Notes under the pieces: model-generated
What the model was told of the DNA's origin: nothing
What the model saw: the letters and a program-made list of their open reading frames with translations, nothing else
The model's database searches: none
DNA from: Gammaproteobacteria bacterium
Lineage (GTDB): Bacteria; Pseudomonadota; Gammaproteobacteria; Steroidobacterales; JABDKV01
Length of the DNA stretch: 64,000 nt
Reading direction: 5' to 3'
Assembly (NCBI GenBank): GCA_029862165.1
Contig: JAOTXU010000003.1
Span: forward strand, 124,001-188,000
Shown here: piece after piece, positions 45,393 to 54,358 of the stretch
How positions within the stretch are numbered: position 1 is the first letter of the stretch
Layout of the letters: the number at the start of each line of letters is the position of its first letter
Translations under genes and position numbers: made by a program

Positions 45393-46955
45393 ATGCAGGC
45401 AACGGCGACCGATAAATTGCTGATATTTGATACCACACTGCGAGACGGCGAGCAGGCGCCGGGCTGCAGCATGACTTTCAAAGAGAAGCTGCGGGTCGCC
45501 GCGCTACTGGCTGAACTGCGTGTGGATGTTATCGAAGCAGGCTTTCCGGCCGCTTCGCCCGGTGATCTTGATGCAGTGCGCGCGGTGGCAACAGAGATCG
45601 ACGGACCGGTTATTTGTGGTCTGGCACGTTGCAATGCCAGTGACATTGAACACGCCTGGGAGGCGCTGCGACCCGCTGCACGTCAGCGGCTGCATCTTTT
45701 TCTGGCCACAAGCCCGATTCATCGTAAGTACAAGCTCACGATGAACAAGGAACAAGTGCTCAATCGACTGGTAGAAAGCATAAACCTTGCACGCAAGTAT
45801 TTCGACGATGTGGAATTCTCGCCTGAGGACGCGTCACGCACCGAACCCGAATTTCTGGCCGAAGTGATTGAAGCAGCTATCGAAGCCGGTGCGAACACTG
45901 TCAACATTCCTGACACAGTCGGTTTCGCCGTACCGAACGAGTTTGCAAAACTGCTTCGGTATCTCAACGAACATGTGCCCAACATTGATCAAGCCGTATT
46001 GAGTGTGCATTGTCACGATGATTTGGGTCTCGCAGTGGCCAACAGTCTGGCCGCCATACAGGCAGGTGCGCGGCAGGTGGAATGCACGGTCAATGGTATC
46101 GGGGAGCGTGCCGGTAACTGTTCGCTGGAAGAAATCGTGATGGCATTAAAGACCCGTCAAGATGCCTTTGATTGCGATACGGGTATCGATACCACGCGTC
46201 TGTACCCGGCCAGCCGCCTGGTGGCAAGTGTTACCGGGCTACACGTGCAGCGTAACAAGGCGATCGTGGGTGAGAACGCTTTTTCACACGAAGCTGGTAT
46301 TCATCAGCATGGCATGCTCAAGCACCACTCTACCTACGAGATTATGCGACCCGAGCATGTCGGCATCCCCAAAACCAGTTTGGTGCTGGGCAAGCACAGC
46401 GGCCGGCATGCAGTGCGTGATCGTATCTCCGAATTGGGTTTTGAAATTGATGATGAGGAACTAAATCGAGTATTCAGTGAATTTAAACAACTTGCCGATC
46501 GCAAGAAAGATATTCTTGATGCTGATATTGAGGCATTGGTTTTAAACAACGAGTCAGGCCATGCCGGACCGTGGCAGTTGATCGAACTGAACACATCGTC
46601 CGGTACCGGTCGTAGCGCCTCGGCCGTCGTGAGGCTCGCACATACAGATGGCAAGGTGTATGAGGAAACCGCGGTCGGGCATGGCCCTGTAGAAGCTGCC
46701 TGTCGGGCCATCGAGAGCATGACCGGTGTGGCGCCAACGCTGCGCAAATATGATGTGCGCAATGTCACTGTGGGTGAAGATGCTCAGGGCGATGTGACAC
46801 TCATTGTGGAATACAATGGCCGCGAATATCACGGTCATGGTTTGAATACCGATGTCATCCAGGCGAGCGCGTCTGCATTCTTGCAGACCGTCAACCGGAT
46901 ATCACTGAGACTGCAGAGCAAAAAAACGCCGCAACCCATTGCGGCACAAGCATAA
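45393..46955 (+). CDS. leuA: 2-isopropylmalate synthase
   Basis: A 520-residue enzyme: TIM-barrel catalytic domain with [15 protein letters not shown] and metal ligands in [18 protein letters not shown], followed by the LeuA dimer/regulatory domain (about 395-510), so leucine feedback is expected. It condenses acetyl-CoA with 2-oxoisovalerate, the first leucine-specific step. GGAG lies at the right distance before ATG 45393. It sits between ilvA and ilvE in a shared operon for all three branched-chain amino acids. Confidence 0.95.
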   Translation: MQATATDKLLIFDTTLRDGEQAPGCSMTFKEKLRVAALLAELRVDVIEAGFPAASPGDLDAVRAVATEIDGPVICGLARCNASDIEHAWEALRPAARQRLHLFLATSPIHRKYKLTMNKEQVLNRLVESINLARKYFDDVEFSPEDASRTEPEFLAEVIEAAIEAGANTVNIPDTVGFAVPNEFAKLLRYLNEHVPNIDQAVLSVHCHDDLGLAVANSLAAIQAGARQVECTVNGIGERAGNCSLEEIVMALKTRQDAFDCDTGIDTTRLYPASRLVASVTGLHVQRNKAIVGENAFSHEAGIHQHGMLKHHSTYEIMRPEHVGIPKTSLVLGKHSGRHAVRDRISELGFEIDDEELNRVFSEFKQLADRKKDILDADIEALVLNNESGHAGPWQLIELNTSSGTGRSASAVVRLAHTDGKVYEETAVGHGPVEAACRAIESMTGVAPTLRKYDVRNVTVGEDAQGDVTLIVEYNGREYHGHGLNTDVIQASASAFLQTVNRISLRLQSKKTPQPIAAQA

Positions 46956-46968
46956 CGGAGCTTTAGCC

Positions 46969-47940
46969 ATGGCAACAAAGAAAAGCAAATTAATCTGGAG
47001 TAACGGCACGCTTGTGCCTTGGGAAAACGCAACCGTGCATGTTTTATCGCATGCGTTGCACTATGGCTCGTCAGTTTTCGAGGGTGTGCGTGTCTACAAT
47101 ACGCCCGCAGGCTCACGTGCATTCCGTTTGAGCGATCACATCGAACGGCTATTTAATTCGGCTGCTCTATATCGCATAGAAATTCCGTTTAGCCAGGATG
47201 AGATCATTGCCGCCTGCGCGCAGGCGGTGCTTGAGAATGGTCTGAACAATGGTGCCTATATTCGACCGATCGCTTTCCGTGGAGATGCGGGTCTGGGCGT
47301 GGCTGCACCAGCCGGCTCGCCGGTAGAGGTTGCGATCGCTGCAATGGAGTGGGGCGCGTATCTGGGTGCGGAAGGCCTCGCCGAAGGGGTCGATGTTTGC
47401 GTCTCTTCGTGGCAACGCGTCGCGCCCAATACCATCCCCGCCGGTGTCAAGGCTGGGGGTAACTACCTGTCAAGTCAGCTCATAAGCATGGAAGCGAAAC
47501 GACTCGGTTTCGCCGAAGGCATTGGTCTGGCGACCGACGGCACCGTGAGCGAAGGTGCCGGTGAAAACTTATTCATGGTGAAAGACGGCGTCCTTTACAC
47601 GCCCTCATCGTCTGCATCGATACTGGGTGGCATCACCCGTGACACGATTATGATGCTGGCTCGGGATGCCGGTCTGGAAGTTATTGAGCAGGCGATCACA
47701 CGCGAAGCGCTCTATTTTGCAGACGAATTGTTTTTCACCGGCACAGCAGCCGAAGTAACACCGATTCGTTCTGTCGATCGTATGGACATCGGTGCAGGTT
47801 GTCGCGGACCAGTGACTGAACAGTTGCAAACCGCATTTTTTGGTTTGTTTTCCGGTCAAACTGAGGATAAAAGGGGTTGGCTTCAGGAGCTGGAGTGCAA
47901 CACGCCGTCCTATCGGGCGCGTGTCGTCTCGTCCAGTTAG
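46969..47940 (+). CDS. ilvE: Branched-chain amino acid aminotransferase
   Basis: A 323-residue fold type IV PLP aminotransferase. Conserved segments are HALHYGSSVFEGVRVY, the PLP lysine region GVKAGGNYLSSQLIS, and EGAGENLFMVKDG. It carries out the last amination for Ile, Val and Leu using glutamate. ATG 46969 follows GGAG; the longer frame from 46939 overlaps the leuA end and is rejected. Gap to leuA is 13 bases and to leuC 27 bases. Confidence 0.95.
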   Translation: MATKKSKLIWSNGTLVPWENATVHVLSHALHYGSSVFEGVRVYNTPAGSRAFRLSDHIERLFNSAALYRIEIPFSQDEIIAACAQAVLENGLNNGAYIRPIAFRGDAGLGVAAPAGSPVEVAIAAMEWGAYLGAEGLAEGVDVCVSSWQRVAPNTIPAGVKAGGNYLSSQLISMEAKRLGFAEGIGLATDGTVSEGAGENLFMVKDGVLYTPSSSASILGGITRDTIMMLARDAGLEVIEQAITREALYFADELFFTGTAAEVTPIRSVDRMDIGAGCRGPVTEQLQTAFFGLFSGQTEDKRGWLQELECNTPSYRARVVSSS

Positions 47941-47967
47941 TGTCTGCTCACGCAAATAGGCAAAACA

Positions 47968-49371
47968 TTGGAAAATAGCCCCAAGACGCTCTTTGAGAAG
48001 GTTTGGGAGGACCATCTTGTTACGTCCGAGACTGAAGAGACTCCAGCGGTCCTCTATGTAGATCTGCATTTGATACACGAAGTGACATCGCCGCAGGCAT
48101 TTAGCTCGCTGCGAGAACGCGGTCTGCGTGTACGTCGACCCGAGCGCACATTGGCCACTATGGATCACTCGACACCGACCCGGGCAGACGTACTGTATGG
48201 CGGAATGCCAAAAGGCGCCGCACAAAACCAGATTGCAACGCTGGAAGGCAATTGCAAAGAGTTCGGTATTGAACTGTACGATCTCAAAAGCAAGCAGCGT
48301 GGCATCGTGCACGTGATGGGTCCGGAGCTCGGTGCCACCCAGCCTGGCAGCACGATTGTGTGTGGTGACAGTCATACCAGCACGCATGGCGCGTTTGGTG
48401 CCCTGGCCTTTGGAATAGGTACCACCGAGGTTGCCCATGTGTTGGCAACGCAAAGCTTGTTGCAACGCAAGCCAAAAACCCTGGGAATCAACATCAAGGG
48501 CACCTTGGGTAAGTCCGTTACTGCAAAAGACTTGATACTGGCGATCATTGGCAAGATCGGCGTAGACGGTGGTACTGGCCATGTTATTGAGTATCGCGGC
48601 GATGCGATCTCTGCCATGTCCATGGATGCGCGTATGACTGTGTGCAATATGTCTATCGAGGCCGGTGCGCGTGCCGGTTTGATAGCGCCAGATGAGACGA
48701 CTTATCACTACCTGGAAGGCCGGCCGATGTGTCCGACTGGCACGGATTGGGATCACGCAGTGGCTCGTTGGCAACAACTGAAGACCGATGAAGGCGCAGC
48801 TTTCGACAAGGAGATCCACTTTGACGCGACGGCGTTGGAGCCGATGATCACTTATGGCACAAATCCCGGCATGATGATGCCGATTACCGGCCGTGTGCCG
48901 GCGAACGAGGGTGATGCCGCGCTCAACCGGGCGCTGGACTATATGGGTATTGCACCCGGAGAGCCGCTGATGGGCCGGCCGATTGATGTGGTATTTGTGG
49001 GCAGTTGTACAAACGCCAGACTTAGTGATCTGCGCCAGGCCGCTGTGCTCATGGCAGGGCGTCGTGTTGCTTCGGGTGTTCGCATGCTGGTTGTTCCAGG
49101 TTCGCAAGAGATCAAGCGTCGTGCCGAAGCAGAAGGTCTGGCCCAGGTGTTTGTCGACGCCGGGGCGGAGTGGCGTGAATCGGGATGTTCGATGTGTATA
49201 GCGATGAACGGAGACAGCGTCGGACCGGGGCAATATGCCGTCAGCACGAGCAACCGGAATTTCGAGGGCCGCCAGGGCACTGGTGCGCGTACGTTTTTGG
49301 CCAGTCCGTTAACCGCCGCAGCCGCAGCGGTTTCCGGTTGTATCAGCGACCCGCGACAATTCCTCAACTAA
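47968..49371 (+). CDS. leuC: 3-isopropylmalate dehydratase, large subunit
   Basis: A 467-residue aconitase-family protein. The three 4Fe-4S cysteines are in VGSCTNAR and [11 protein letters not shown], and the N-terminal [25 protein letters not shown] matches LeuC. With LeuD it isomerises 2- to 3-isopropylmalate. The start is TTG at 47968, required by alignment, with a weak ribosome site. It is followed by leuD 12 bases later. Confidence 0.95.
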   Translation: MENSPKTLFEKVWEDHLVTSETEETPAVLYVDLHLIHEVTSPQAFSSLRERGLRVRRPERTLATMDHSTPTRADVLYGGMPKGAAQNQIATLEGNCKEFGIELYDLKSKQRGIVHVMGPELGATQPGSTIVCGDSHTSTHGAFGALAFGIGTTEVAHVLATQSLLQRKPKTLGINIKGTLGKSVTAKDLILAIIGKIGVDGGTGHVIEYRGDAISAMSMDARMTVCNMSIEAGARAGLIAPDETTYHYLEGRPMCPTGTDWDHAVARWQQLKTDEGAAFDKEIHFDATALEPMITYGTNPGMMMPITGRVPANEGDAALNRALDYMGIAPGEPLMGRPIDVVFVGSCTNARLSDLRQAAVLMAGRRVASGVRMLVVPGSQEIKRRAEAEGLAQVFVDAGAEWRESGCSMCIAMNGDSVGPGQYAVSTSNRNFEGRQGTGARTFLASPLTAAAAAVSGCISDPRQFLN

Positions 49372-49383
49372 GGTCATTCCCCG

Positions 49384-49968
49384 ATGGAACCCATTACCCA
49401 ATTGCGATCAAAAACGGTTGTCATAGCCAACTCCGATATCGATACGGATCAAATTATTCCGGCACGTTTTCTGACGACAACGGATCAGGATGGTCTCGGC
49501 AAATATGTTTTTGCCGACTGGCGTTTTGACGACAAAGGCGATTCGATTGAGGATTTTGTGCTGAACAAGACCGAGGCCAATGATTGTGGTGTGCTTGTGG
49601 CTGGTCACAACTTTGGTTGCGGTTCGTCGCGTGAGCATGCGGCCTGGGCTTTGCGCGACTTTGGCTTTCGTGCTGTTGTGAGCACCAGCATCGCCGATAT
49701 CTTTCGCTCAAATGCACTGAAAAATGGCATCGTGCCTGTTGAAGTCAATGACGATACGCATCAGTGGCTGCTGGCAAATCCCCGGTGCGAGGTGACAATC
49801 GATATTGGCCATAGTGTGCTGCGGCTGCCAAACGGCACGCAGTGCGTGTTTTCGATCGACAGTTTCGCGCGACACTGTTTGTTATATGGGGTCGATCCCC
49901 TGGGCTATTTGCTAAGCCAGGAGCAGGCAATCAGCACATACGAGAGATCGCACCCTTGCGGGCAGTAA
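49384..49968 (+). CDS. leuD: 3-isopropylmalate dehydratase, small subunit
   Basis: A 194-residue swivel-domain subunit. DIDTDQIIPARFL at the N terminus and the substrate loop GCGSSREHAAWAL are diagnostic. It completes the isomerase with LeuC. Its last 13 bases overlap the leuB start, so translation of the two is probably coupled. Confidence 0.95.
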   Translation: MEPITQLRSKTVVIANSDIDTDQIIPARFLTTTDQDGLGKYVFADWRFDDKGDSIEDFVLNKTEANDCGVLVAGHNFGCGSSREHAAWALRDFGFRAVVSTSIADIFRSNALKNGIVPVEVNDDTHQWLLANPRCEVTIDIGHSVLRLPNGTQCVFSIDSFARHCLLYGVDPLGYLLSQEQAISTYERSHPCGQ

Positions 49969-51041
49969 TCGCCGTATTACCTGGCGATGGCGTCGGTGCC
50001 GAAGTCACCACCGAGGCGGTGCGGGTGCTCGAGGCGATTGCTGCGGCTTACGGTCACGAATTTGAATTTCGCGAGGCACTCATTGGTGGTGCGGCAATCG
50101 ACGCCGGCGCCGATCCGCTGCCGGAGGCAACGCTGGAGTTGTGTCGTCAATCCGACGCGGTTTTGCTTGGTGCCGTAGGCGGGCCAAAGTGGTCAGATCC
50201 CGAAGCGGACGTGCGCCCCGAGCAGGGGCTGCTGGCTATGCGCAAGGAACTTGGGCTTTTTGCCAATCTCAGACCTGTGGTACCACACCCGGAACTCTGT
50301 ACTGCCTCGCCAATCAAAGCGGAGCTGTTGCGCAACGTTGACATTATTGTAGTGCGTGAACTGACCGGTGGTATCTACTTCGGCGACAAAACACAGACCA
50401 ATACTACGGCTAGCGACTTGTGCAGCTATACCACAGACGAAATTGAGCGCGTTGTTCGTGTCGCGTGCCGGCTGGCACAAAAACGCCGTGGACGTTTGAC
50501 GTCGGTCGACAAGGCGAATGTGCTGGCAACGGGGAGACTATGGCGCATTACGGTCGATCGAGTCGTGCGCGAGGAATTTCCTGATCTCAGCCTGGAACAC
50601 CTGCTCGTCGATGCCGCCGCAATGCACCTGCTTAGTCGCCCCGCGGACTTCGACGTCATCGTTACTGAAAACATGTTCGGCGACATCCTCACCGACGAGG
50701 CGTCGATGTTGGCCGGGTCGATGGGACTGTTGCCATCGGCTTCGCTGGGTGCCGATGGCCCGGGCGTTTACGAGCCGATACATGGTTCGGCACCGGATAT
50801 CGCCGGTAAGGGTATCGCCAATCCCTATGCTGCAATTCTCAGTACGGCCATGTTGCTGCGGCACTCCCTCAATTTAAACGACGAGGCGGTAGCTGTTGAG
50901 ACAGCAGTTGCCGAAGCGATCGATACCGGTGCAAGAACACCTGACCTGTGTGCCGATTCCGCAAGTGCCATGTCGACACGCGATGTTGGCACGGCGGTCG
51001 TGAGCCGCATCGAACACACGCGACACGCATTGCGCGCATAG
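49956..51041 (+). CDS. leuB: 3-isopropylmalate dehydrogenase
   Basis: A 361-residue NAD enzyme. AVIAVLPGDGVGAEV at the N terminus, KANVLATGRLWR and ENMFGDILTDEASMLAGSMGLLPSASLG define LeuB. It oxidises and decarboxylates 3-isopropylmalate. TTG 49956 was chosen because it precedes the first beta-strand directly; an ATG at 49842 would add 38 residues translated from inside leuD. It is the last gene of the superoperon. An inverted repeat follows at 51062. Confidence 0.93.
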   Translation: MRAVIAVLPGDGVGAEVTTEAVRVLEAIAAAYGHEFEFREALIGGAAIDAGADPLPEATLELCRQSDAVLLGAVGGPKWSDPEADVRPEQGLLAMRKELGLFANLRPVVPHPELCTASPIKAELLRNVDIIVVRELTGGIYFGDKTQTNTTASDLCSYTTDEIERVVRVACRLAQKRRGRLTSVDKANVLATGRLWRITVDRVVREEFPDLSLEHLLVDAAAMHLLSRPADFDVIVTENMFGDILTDEASMLAGSMGLLPSASLGADGPGVYEPIHGSAPDIAGKGIANPYAAILSTAMLLRHSLNLNDEAVAVETAVAEAIDTGARTPDLCADSASAMSTRDVGTAVVSRIEHTRHALRA

Positions 51042-51061
51042 GCCCGAGGAAAAAGAACAGG

Positions 51062-51087
51062 GGACAGACCCCGAAAGCAGTCTGTCC
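51062..51087. repeat. Inverted repeat between convergent leuB and amtB
   Basis: GGACAGAC (51062-51069) and GTCTGTCC (51080-51087) form an 8-bp perfect stem with a 10-base loop. It resembles the GGGGACAGACCCC-type palindromic units dispersed in many gammaproteobacterial genomes and may stabilise or end both convergent transcripts. There is no strong U-tract. Confidence 0.55.
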
Positions 51088-51123
51088 ATGTTGCCACTAG
51101 ATCCTGGCAGTGTTTTGTTCCTT

Positions 51124-52455
51124 TCAAGAATCTAGAACGTGCTGTGTACTGTACGCCGAGGTTAACGCGCCGGGGGTGGTACCGCTGCGGCCGACACCCA
51201 ATGTGAATTCAGGATAGGCTTCCAGACCGCATTCGCTCACGTCTACACCTTCGAATTCGTCCTGTTCGGATACCCGGATACCCATGATCTTTCGAATCAA
51301 CCACCAGGTTGCGAAGCTGGTGCCAAAGACCCAGGCAAAGATAACGGTGATGCCGAGTAACTGCGCCAGTAGCTGCAACCAGACGGAACCGGATTCACCC
51401 TGATTTGATATTACAACGGCCAACAGACCCCAGATTCCGACTATGCCGTGAACCGATATTGCGCCCACCGGGTCGTCGATTTTGAGCTTGTCGATGGAGA
51501 CGATCGCGGTTACAACGATCAGTCCACCCACGGCGCCGATTGCCGTTGCCAACAACGGTGTTGGGGTGAGTGGTTCGGCAGTGATCGCCACGAGACCGGC
51601 CAGCGCGCCATTGAGCGCCATGGTCAGGTCGGCTTTGCCGAACAAGGCCCGCGCCAGAAACAACGCCGCCATAAGTCCGCCAGCAGCTGCCATGTTGGTG
51701 TTGACGAATACCAGCGCAACCGAGTTTGCCTCACCGACATCCGACACTTTCAACTCCGAACCGCCATTGAAGCCGAACCACCCCAGCCAGAGTATGAAAG
51801 TACCCAGCGTTGCGAGTGGCAGGTTGCAGCCCGGGATCGCCAGGATCTTTCCATCGGGACCGTATTTACCCTTGCGGGCACCGAGCAATAGCACGCCGGC
51901 CAATGCTGCCGCTGCACCCGTCATATGTACGACACCGGAGCCCGCAAAATCCAGGAAACCGGCCTGCTCGAGGAATCCGCCGCCCCATTTCCAGAATCCC
52001 TGCACCGGATAGATGAAGCCCGTCATGACCACAGCAAACAGAAGAAACGCCCAGAGTTTCATGCGTTCGGCAACCGCGCCTGAAACTATCGACATGGCTG
52101 TTGCCACGAAAACAACCTGGAAGAAAAAATCCGACAGATTTGAGTAATACGGTGCGTCCACGCCGCCGGCCAGTACGGCTTGCGCCGTATTGTCGTCTGC
52201 ACCCAGCATGCCGATGCCGGGAATGAACGCATTGATGGCATCGCCATACATGATGCCGTAACCACAGAGCATGTACATGATGCACGCTACTGCATACAGC
52301 CCCACGTTCTTGGTCAATATCTCGGCCGTATTCTTGGCACGCACGAGACCGGCTTCGAGCATCGTGAAGCCCGCAGCCATCCACATGACCAGCGCACCGC
52401 ACATCAGAAAATAGAAAGTATCGAGTGCGTAGCTCAGCTCAATTACTCTATCCAC
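51124..52455 (-). CDS. amtB: Ammonium transporter
   Basis: A 443-residue Amt/Rh channel with eleven predicted helices. The twin-His pore residues are in GSGVVHMTGAAAALAG and ISVHGIVGIWGLLAVV; the N-terminal WMAAGFTMLEAGLVRAKN is typical. It conducts ammonium into the cell. The C-terminal tail of about 50 residues is longer than in E. coli AmtB. The usual glnK (PII) partner is absent upstream, where a TorF-type porin gene is found instead, 35 bases away. Confidence 0.94.
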   Translation of the reverse strand: MDRVIELSYALDTFYFLMCGALVMWMAAGFTMLEAGLVRAKNTAEILTKNVGLYAVACIMYMLCGYGIMYGDAINAFIPGIGMLGADDNTAQAVLAGGVDAPYYSNLSDFFFQVVFVATAMSIVSGAVAERMKLWAFLLFAVVMTGFIYPVQGFWKWGGGFLEQAGFLDFAGSGVVHMTGAAAALAGVLLLGARKGKYGPDGKILAIPGCNLPLATLGTFILWLGWFGFNGGSELKVSDVGEANSVALVFVNTNMAAAGGLMAALFLARALFGKADLTMALNGALAGLVAITAEPLTPTPLLATAIGAVGGLIVVTAIVSIDKLKIDDPVGAISVHGIVGIWGLLAVVISNQGESGSVWLQLLAQLLGITVIFAWVFGTSFATWWLIRKIMGIRVSEQDEFEGVDVSECGLEAYPEFTLGVGRSGTTPGALTSAYSTQHVLDS

Positions 52456-52490
52456 GTATTCTTCTCCCGTCCTTCCGGACTCGCGCTCGT

Positions 52491-53111
52491 TTACTGATTG
52501 AAGTCAAAACCCTTGCTGATTCCAAATACCAGATTGGATTCTTTGTTTCCGCCCAACAGGTCGTTGTCGCTGTACACCCACTCGAGCGACAGATCAACGC
52601 CTTCTACTTCAAAGCCGTAACCGGCGGAGTAGTAGTTGCCATCAAAGTCCTGACCAAAAGTTCCGAGTACGGCATACAAGCCGCTTTCGTGTTCAAAGGT
52701 CAATGAGCTAAAGCTGTAGTCCAGAGTCGGGCCGGTGAAGTTATCGTATTTTCCGCCGGCGTAATCCAGCGTGACGAAATCGAAGCCTGCGCTGAGATTT
52801 ATTTCCTGGTAGGTGTCATCGAACTTGTCCGTGTAGAAATAGCCCGTGGCGCCGATGCCAAAACTAAAGTCACCTGCGGTCCAGCCATAACCACCATAGC
52901 CGTCGATTTCTGCACCCTGGCCGACATCTGCCGCCCAGGTACCCAGATAGAAGCCACTTTTTTCGAAGTCGACGCCACCTTGGGCTGAGGACGTGCTTTG
53001 GGGGATTCCGCGATAGATATAGTGGCTCTGCCAGCCAATATTGCCGGAGACGTCGGCATAAGCCGGTATCGTCGTGATCAGTAGTGCGCCGATGAGAGTC
53101 TTGCGTAGCAT
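52491..53111 (-). CDS. TorF-family putative porin
   Basis: A 206-residue exported outer-membrane protein. It has a signal peptide (about 1-19, ending AYA), then DVSGNIGWQSHYIYRGIPQS, characteristic of the TorF/conserved proteobacterial porin-like family, and alternating beta-strands with many Gly, Tyr and Asp to a C-terminal KGFDFNQ. It is encoded just upstream of amtB behind an AGGGGGA ribosome site, so the pair is probably an operon for nitrogen uptake. A PII gene is not present. Channel activity is inferred from the family. Confidence 0.8.
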   Translation of the reverse strand: MLRKTLIGALLITTIPAYADVSGNIGWQSHYIYRGIPQSTSSAQGGVDFEKSGFYLGTWAADVGQGAEIDGYGGYGWTAGDFSFGIGATGYFYTDKFDDTYQEINLSAGFDFVTLDYAGGKYDNFTGPTLDYSFSSLTFEHESGLYAVLGTFGQDFDGNYYSAGYGFEVEGVDLSLEWVYSDNDLLGGNKESNLVFGISKGFDFNQ

Positions 53112-53310
53112 CGAAGTATCCCCCTAGAGTCCCAACCATTTGGCACCAACGGAAGACTCCAAAGCATGATTCATGCCAACAGCCAGGAATCAATGAGAAT
53201 CAAGCGCTTGGGGATGTGGTGGGGGAGCGGGTTGTTACTGCCGCAAGGACTTTGGCGCATCGGGCCGGTGGTGTCGCACCCTTTTGGTGCGATTTCTCGC
53301 GTAGCCGCAG
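53112..53310. other. Intergenic region with a short hairpin
   Basis: About 200 bases containing no gene. A 7-bp stem TCGCACC / GGTGCGA with a CTTTT loop (53274-53292) is followed by TTTCT on the plus strand. No plus-strand gene would use it as a terminator, so its role is unclear. The torF/amtB promoter should lie near 53115-53200 on the minus strand. Confidence 0.5.
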
Positions 53311-54066
53311 TTACAGATGCCGCGCCGGGGCGATACCGGATCGCCGGGCAGCCAGGCACAGCAACAGCCCTAACAAAGCGATCGACAGGGATCCGCCGCC
53401 ACCGCTGGATAACGCAGCCCGGGGCAACGATCGATTGTCCAGGATGACGTCCTCCATGGCCAACAGGCTCAGGGCCGGGCTTTCTGCCGGACCATATTCC
53501 AGCACCAGCTCACCTGTGTAGGCGTCGTAGACTTCGATGAGCACGTCGTAGTAATCCGGCGGGAAGCCTGAGAGCAATTCAGTTTCGACTTCATAATCGT
53601 CCAGACCGGAATTGCCATAGATGGTGAACACTTCACTGTCGAATACCCGAAACCAGTTGCCAATTTCACCACGCAGGTAAACCTGCACGAACAATTGCGC
53701 ATCGAAATAATCCGTATCGATATCCATACTCACCCGCAGATAGGTGTAAAAGCCGTCCAGGTCCAGGTCGTCAAAGAGCTGCGTGCGCGCCGAATAGATC
53801 CGGTATGGGCAACAATTCAGGTTTTGTGCGCCGACTGAGCTCTGTTTTTCAGAGCGTGCCGGCGTAGATTTCGCTTTCACGTCGTAGTCTTGCAGCGTAG
53901 CCGGGTCGTGTCGATCTGCAGTGCCACGATCGCTTTTGAAACCTGCGGTGGAACGCACCATTTGCGCACTGTCTTCAGCCAGGGCGATGTTATTCGTGCT
54001 GATTGCAAGTATCAACGCAATCATGAATTGTATGTGCCGGCCGGTGCCGGACCTTGAAAAGTTCAT
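53311..54066 (-). CDS. Secreted protein with GlyGly-CTERM-like tail (choice-of-anchor H-like)
   Basis: A 251-residue exported protein: signal peptide (about 1-29), a disordered polar stretch, then a beta-rich domain (about 75-205) with acidic DLDLDGFYTYLRVSMDIDTDYFDAQLFV. The C terminus is SSGGGGSLSIALLGLLLCLAARR: Gly/Ser run, hydrophobic helix, basic end, the pattern of GlyGly-CTERM sorting tails processed by rhombosortase. It resembles the choice-of-anchor H group. ATG 54066 follows AGAGG at good spacing; the ATG at 54081 is less likely. The protein is probably anchored on or secreted from the cell surface. No rhombosortase gene is in the window. Confidence 0.7.
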   Translation of the reverse strand: MNFSRSGTGRHIQFMIALILAISTNNIALAEDSAQMVRSTAGFKSDRGTADRHDPATLQDYDVKAKSTPARSEKQSSVGAQNLNCCPYRIYSARTQLFDDLDLDGFYTYLRVSMDIDTDYFDAQLFVQVYLRGEIGNWFRVFDSEVFTIYGNSGLDDYEVETELLSGFPPDYYDVLIEVYDAYTGELVLEYGPAESPALSLLAMEDVILDNRSLPRAALSSGGGGSLSIALLGLLLCLAARRSGIAPARHL

Positions 54067-54198
54067 AGCAACCTCTTGCATGTCTATTGCTGAGCGTTGC
54101 GTCTATTTAAGCGCAGACTGGATGAACGTAGACTGAATTTCCCGCAGGGCTTTGTGGTGGGGCCGAGACGGCCCGCTGGCCTGGCGGCGTTGCGTTGT

Positions 54199-54354
54199 TC
54201 AGGTTTTGCGTTTGGCTCTGAACACGAAAGGAATGGCGAGTGGCCCAATCAACAGAGCAATAACCACCCAGAATACGACGTCAGCCTGTCGTGACTTCGC
54301 GATCTGATAGCAAGCCACCATGGACAACAGAGTTAGGGCTAATAACCAAACCAT
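54199..54354 (-). CDS. Small two-helix membrane protein at the end of the arg operon
   Basis: A 51-codon ORF too short for ordinary gene calling. It begins 4 bases after the argH stop. The product has two hydrophobic helices (MVWLLALTLLSMVACY and ADVVFWVVIALLIGPLAIPF) and a basic tail FRAKRKT, so an inner-membrane protein with positive-inside end is expected. The WVVIALLIGPLAIPFVF segment resembles small proteobacterial membrane proteins of unknown role. The ribosome site is weak, so translation may be coupled to argH. The function is unknown. Confidence 0.55.
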   Translation of the reverse strand: MVWLLALTLLSMVACYQIAKSRQADVVFWVVIALLIGPLAIPFVFRAKRKT

Positions 54355-54358
54355 GCGC

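Noticed and set aside
47605-49233. 542-codon minus-strand ORF opposite ilvE and leuC
   Set aside because: It lies opposite two clear enzyme genes; the translated sequence is low-quality Cys/His/Arg-rich shadow.
53274-53292. Terminator for a plus-strand gene
   Set aside because: No plus-strand gene ends nearby, so the hairpin was noted only as an unexplained element.
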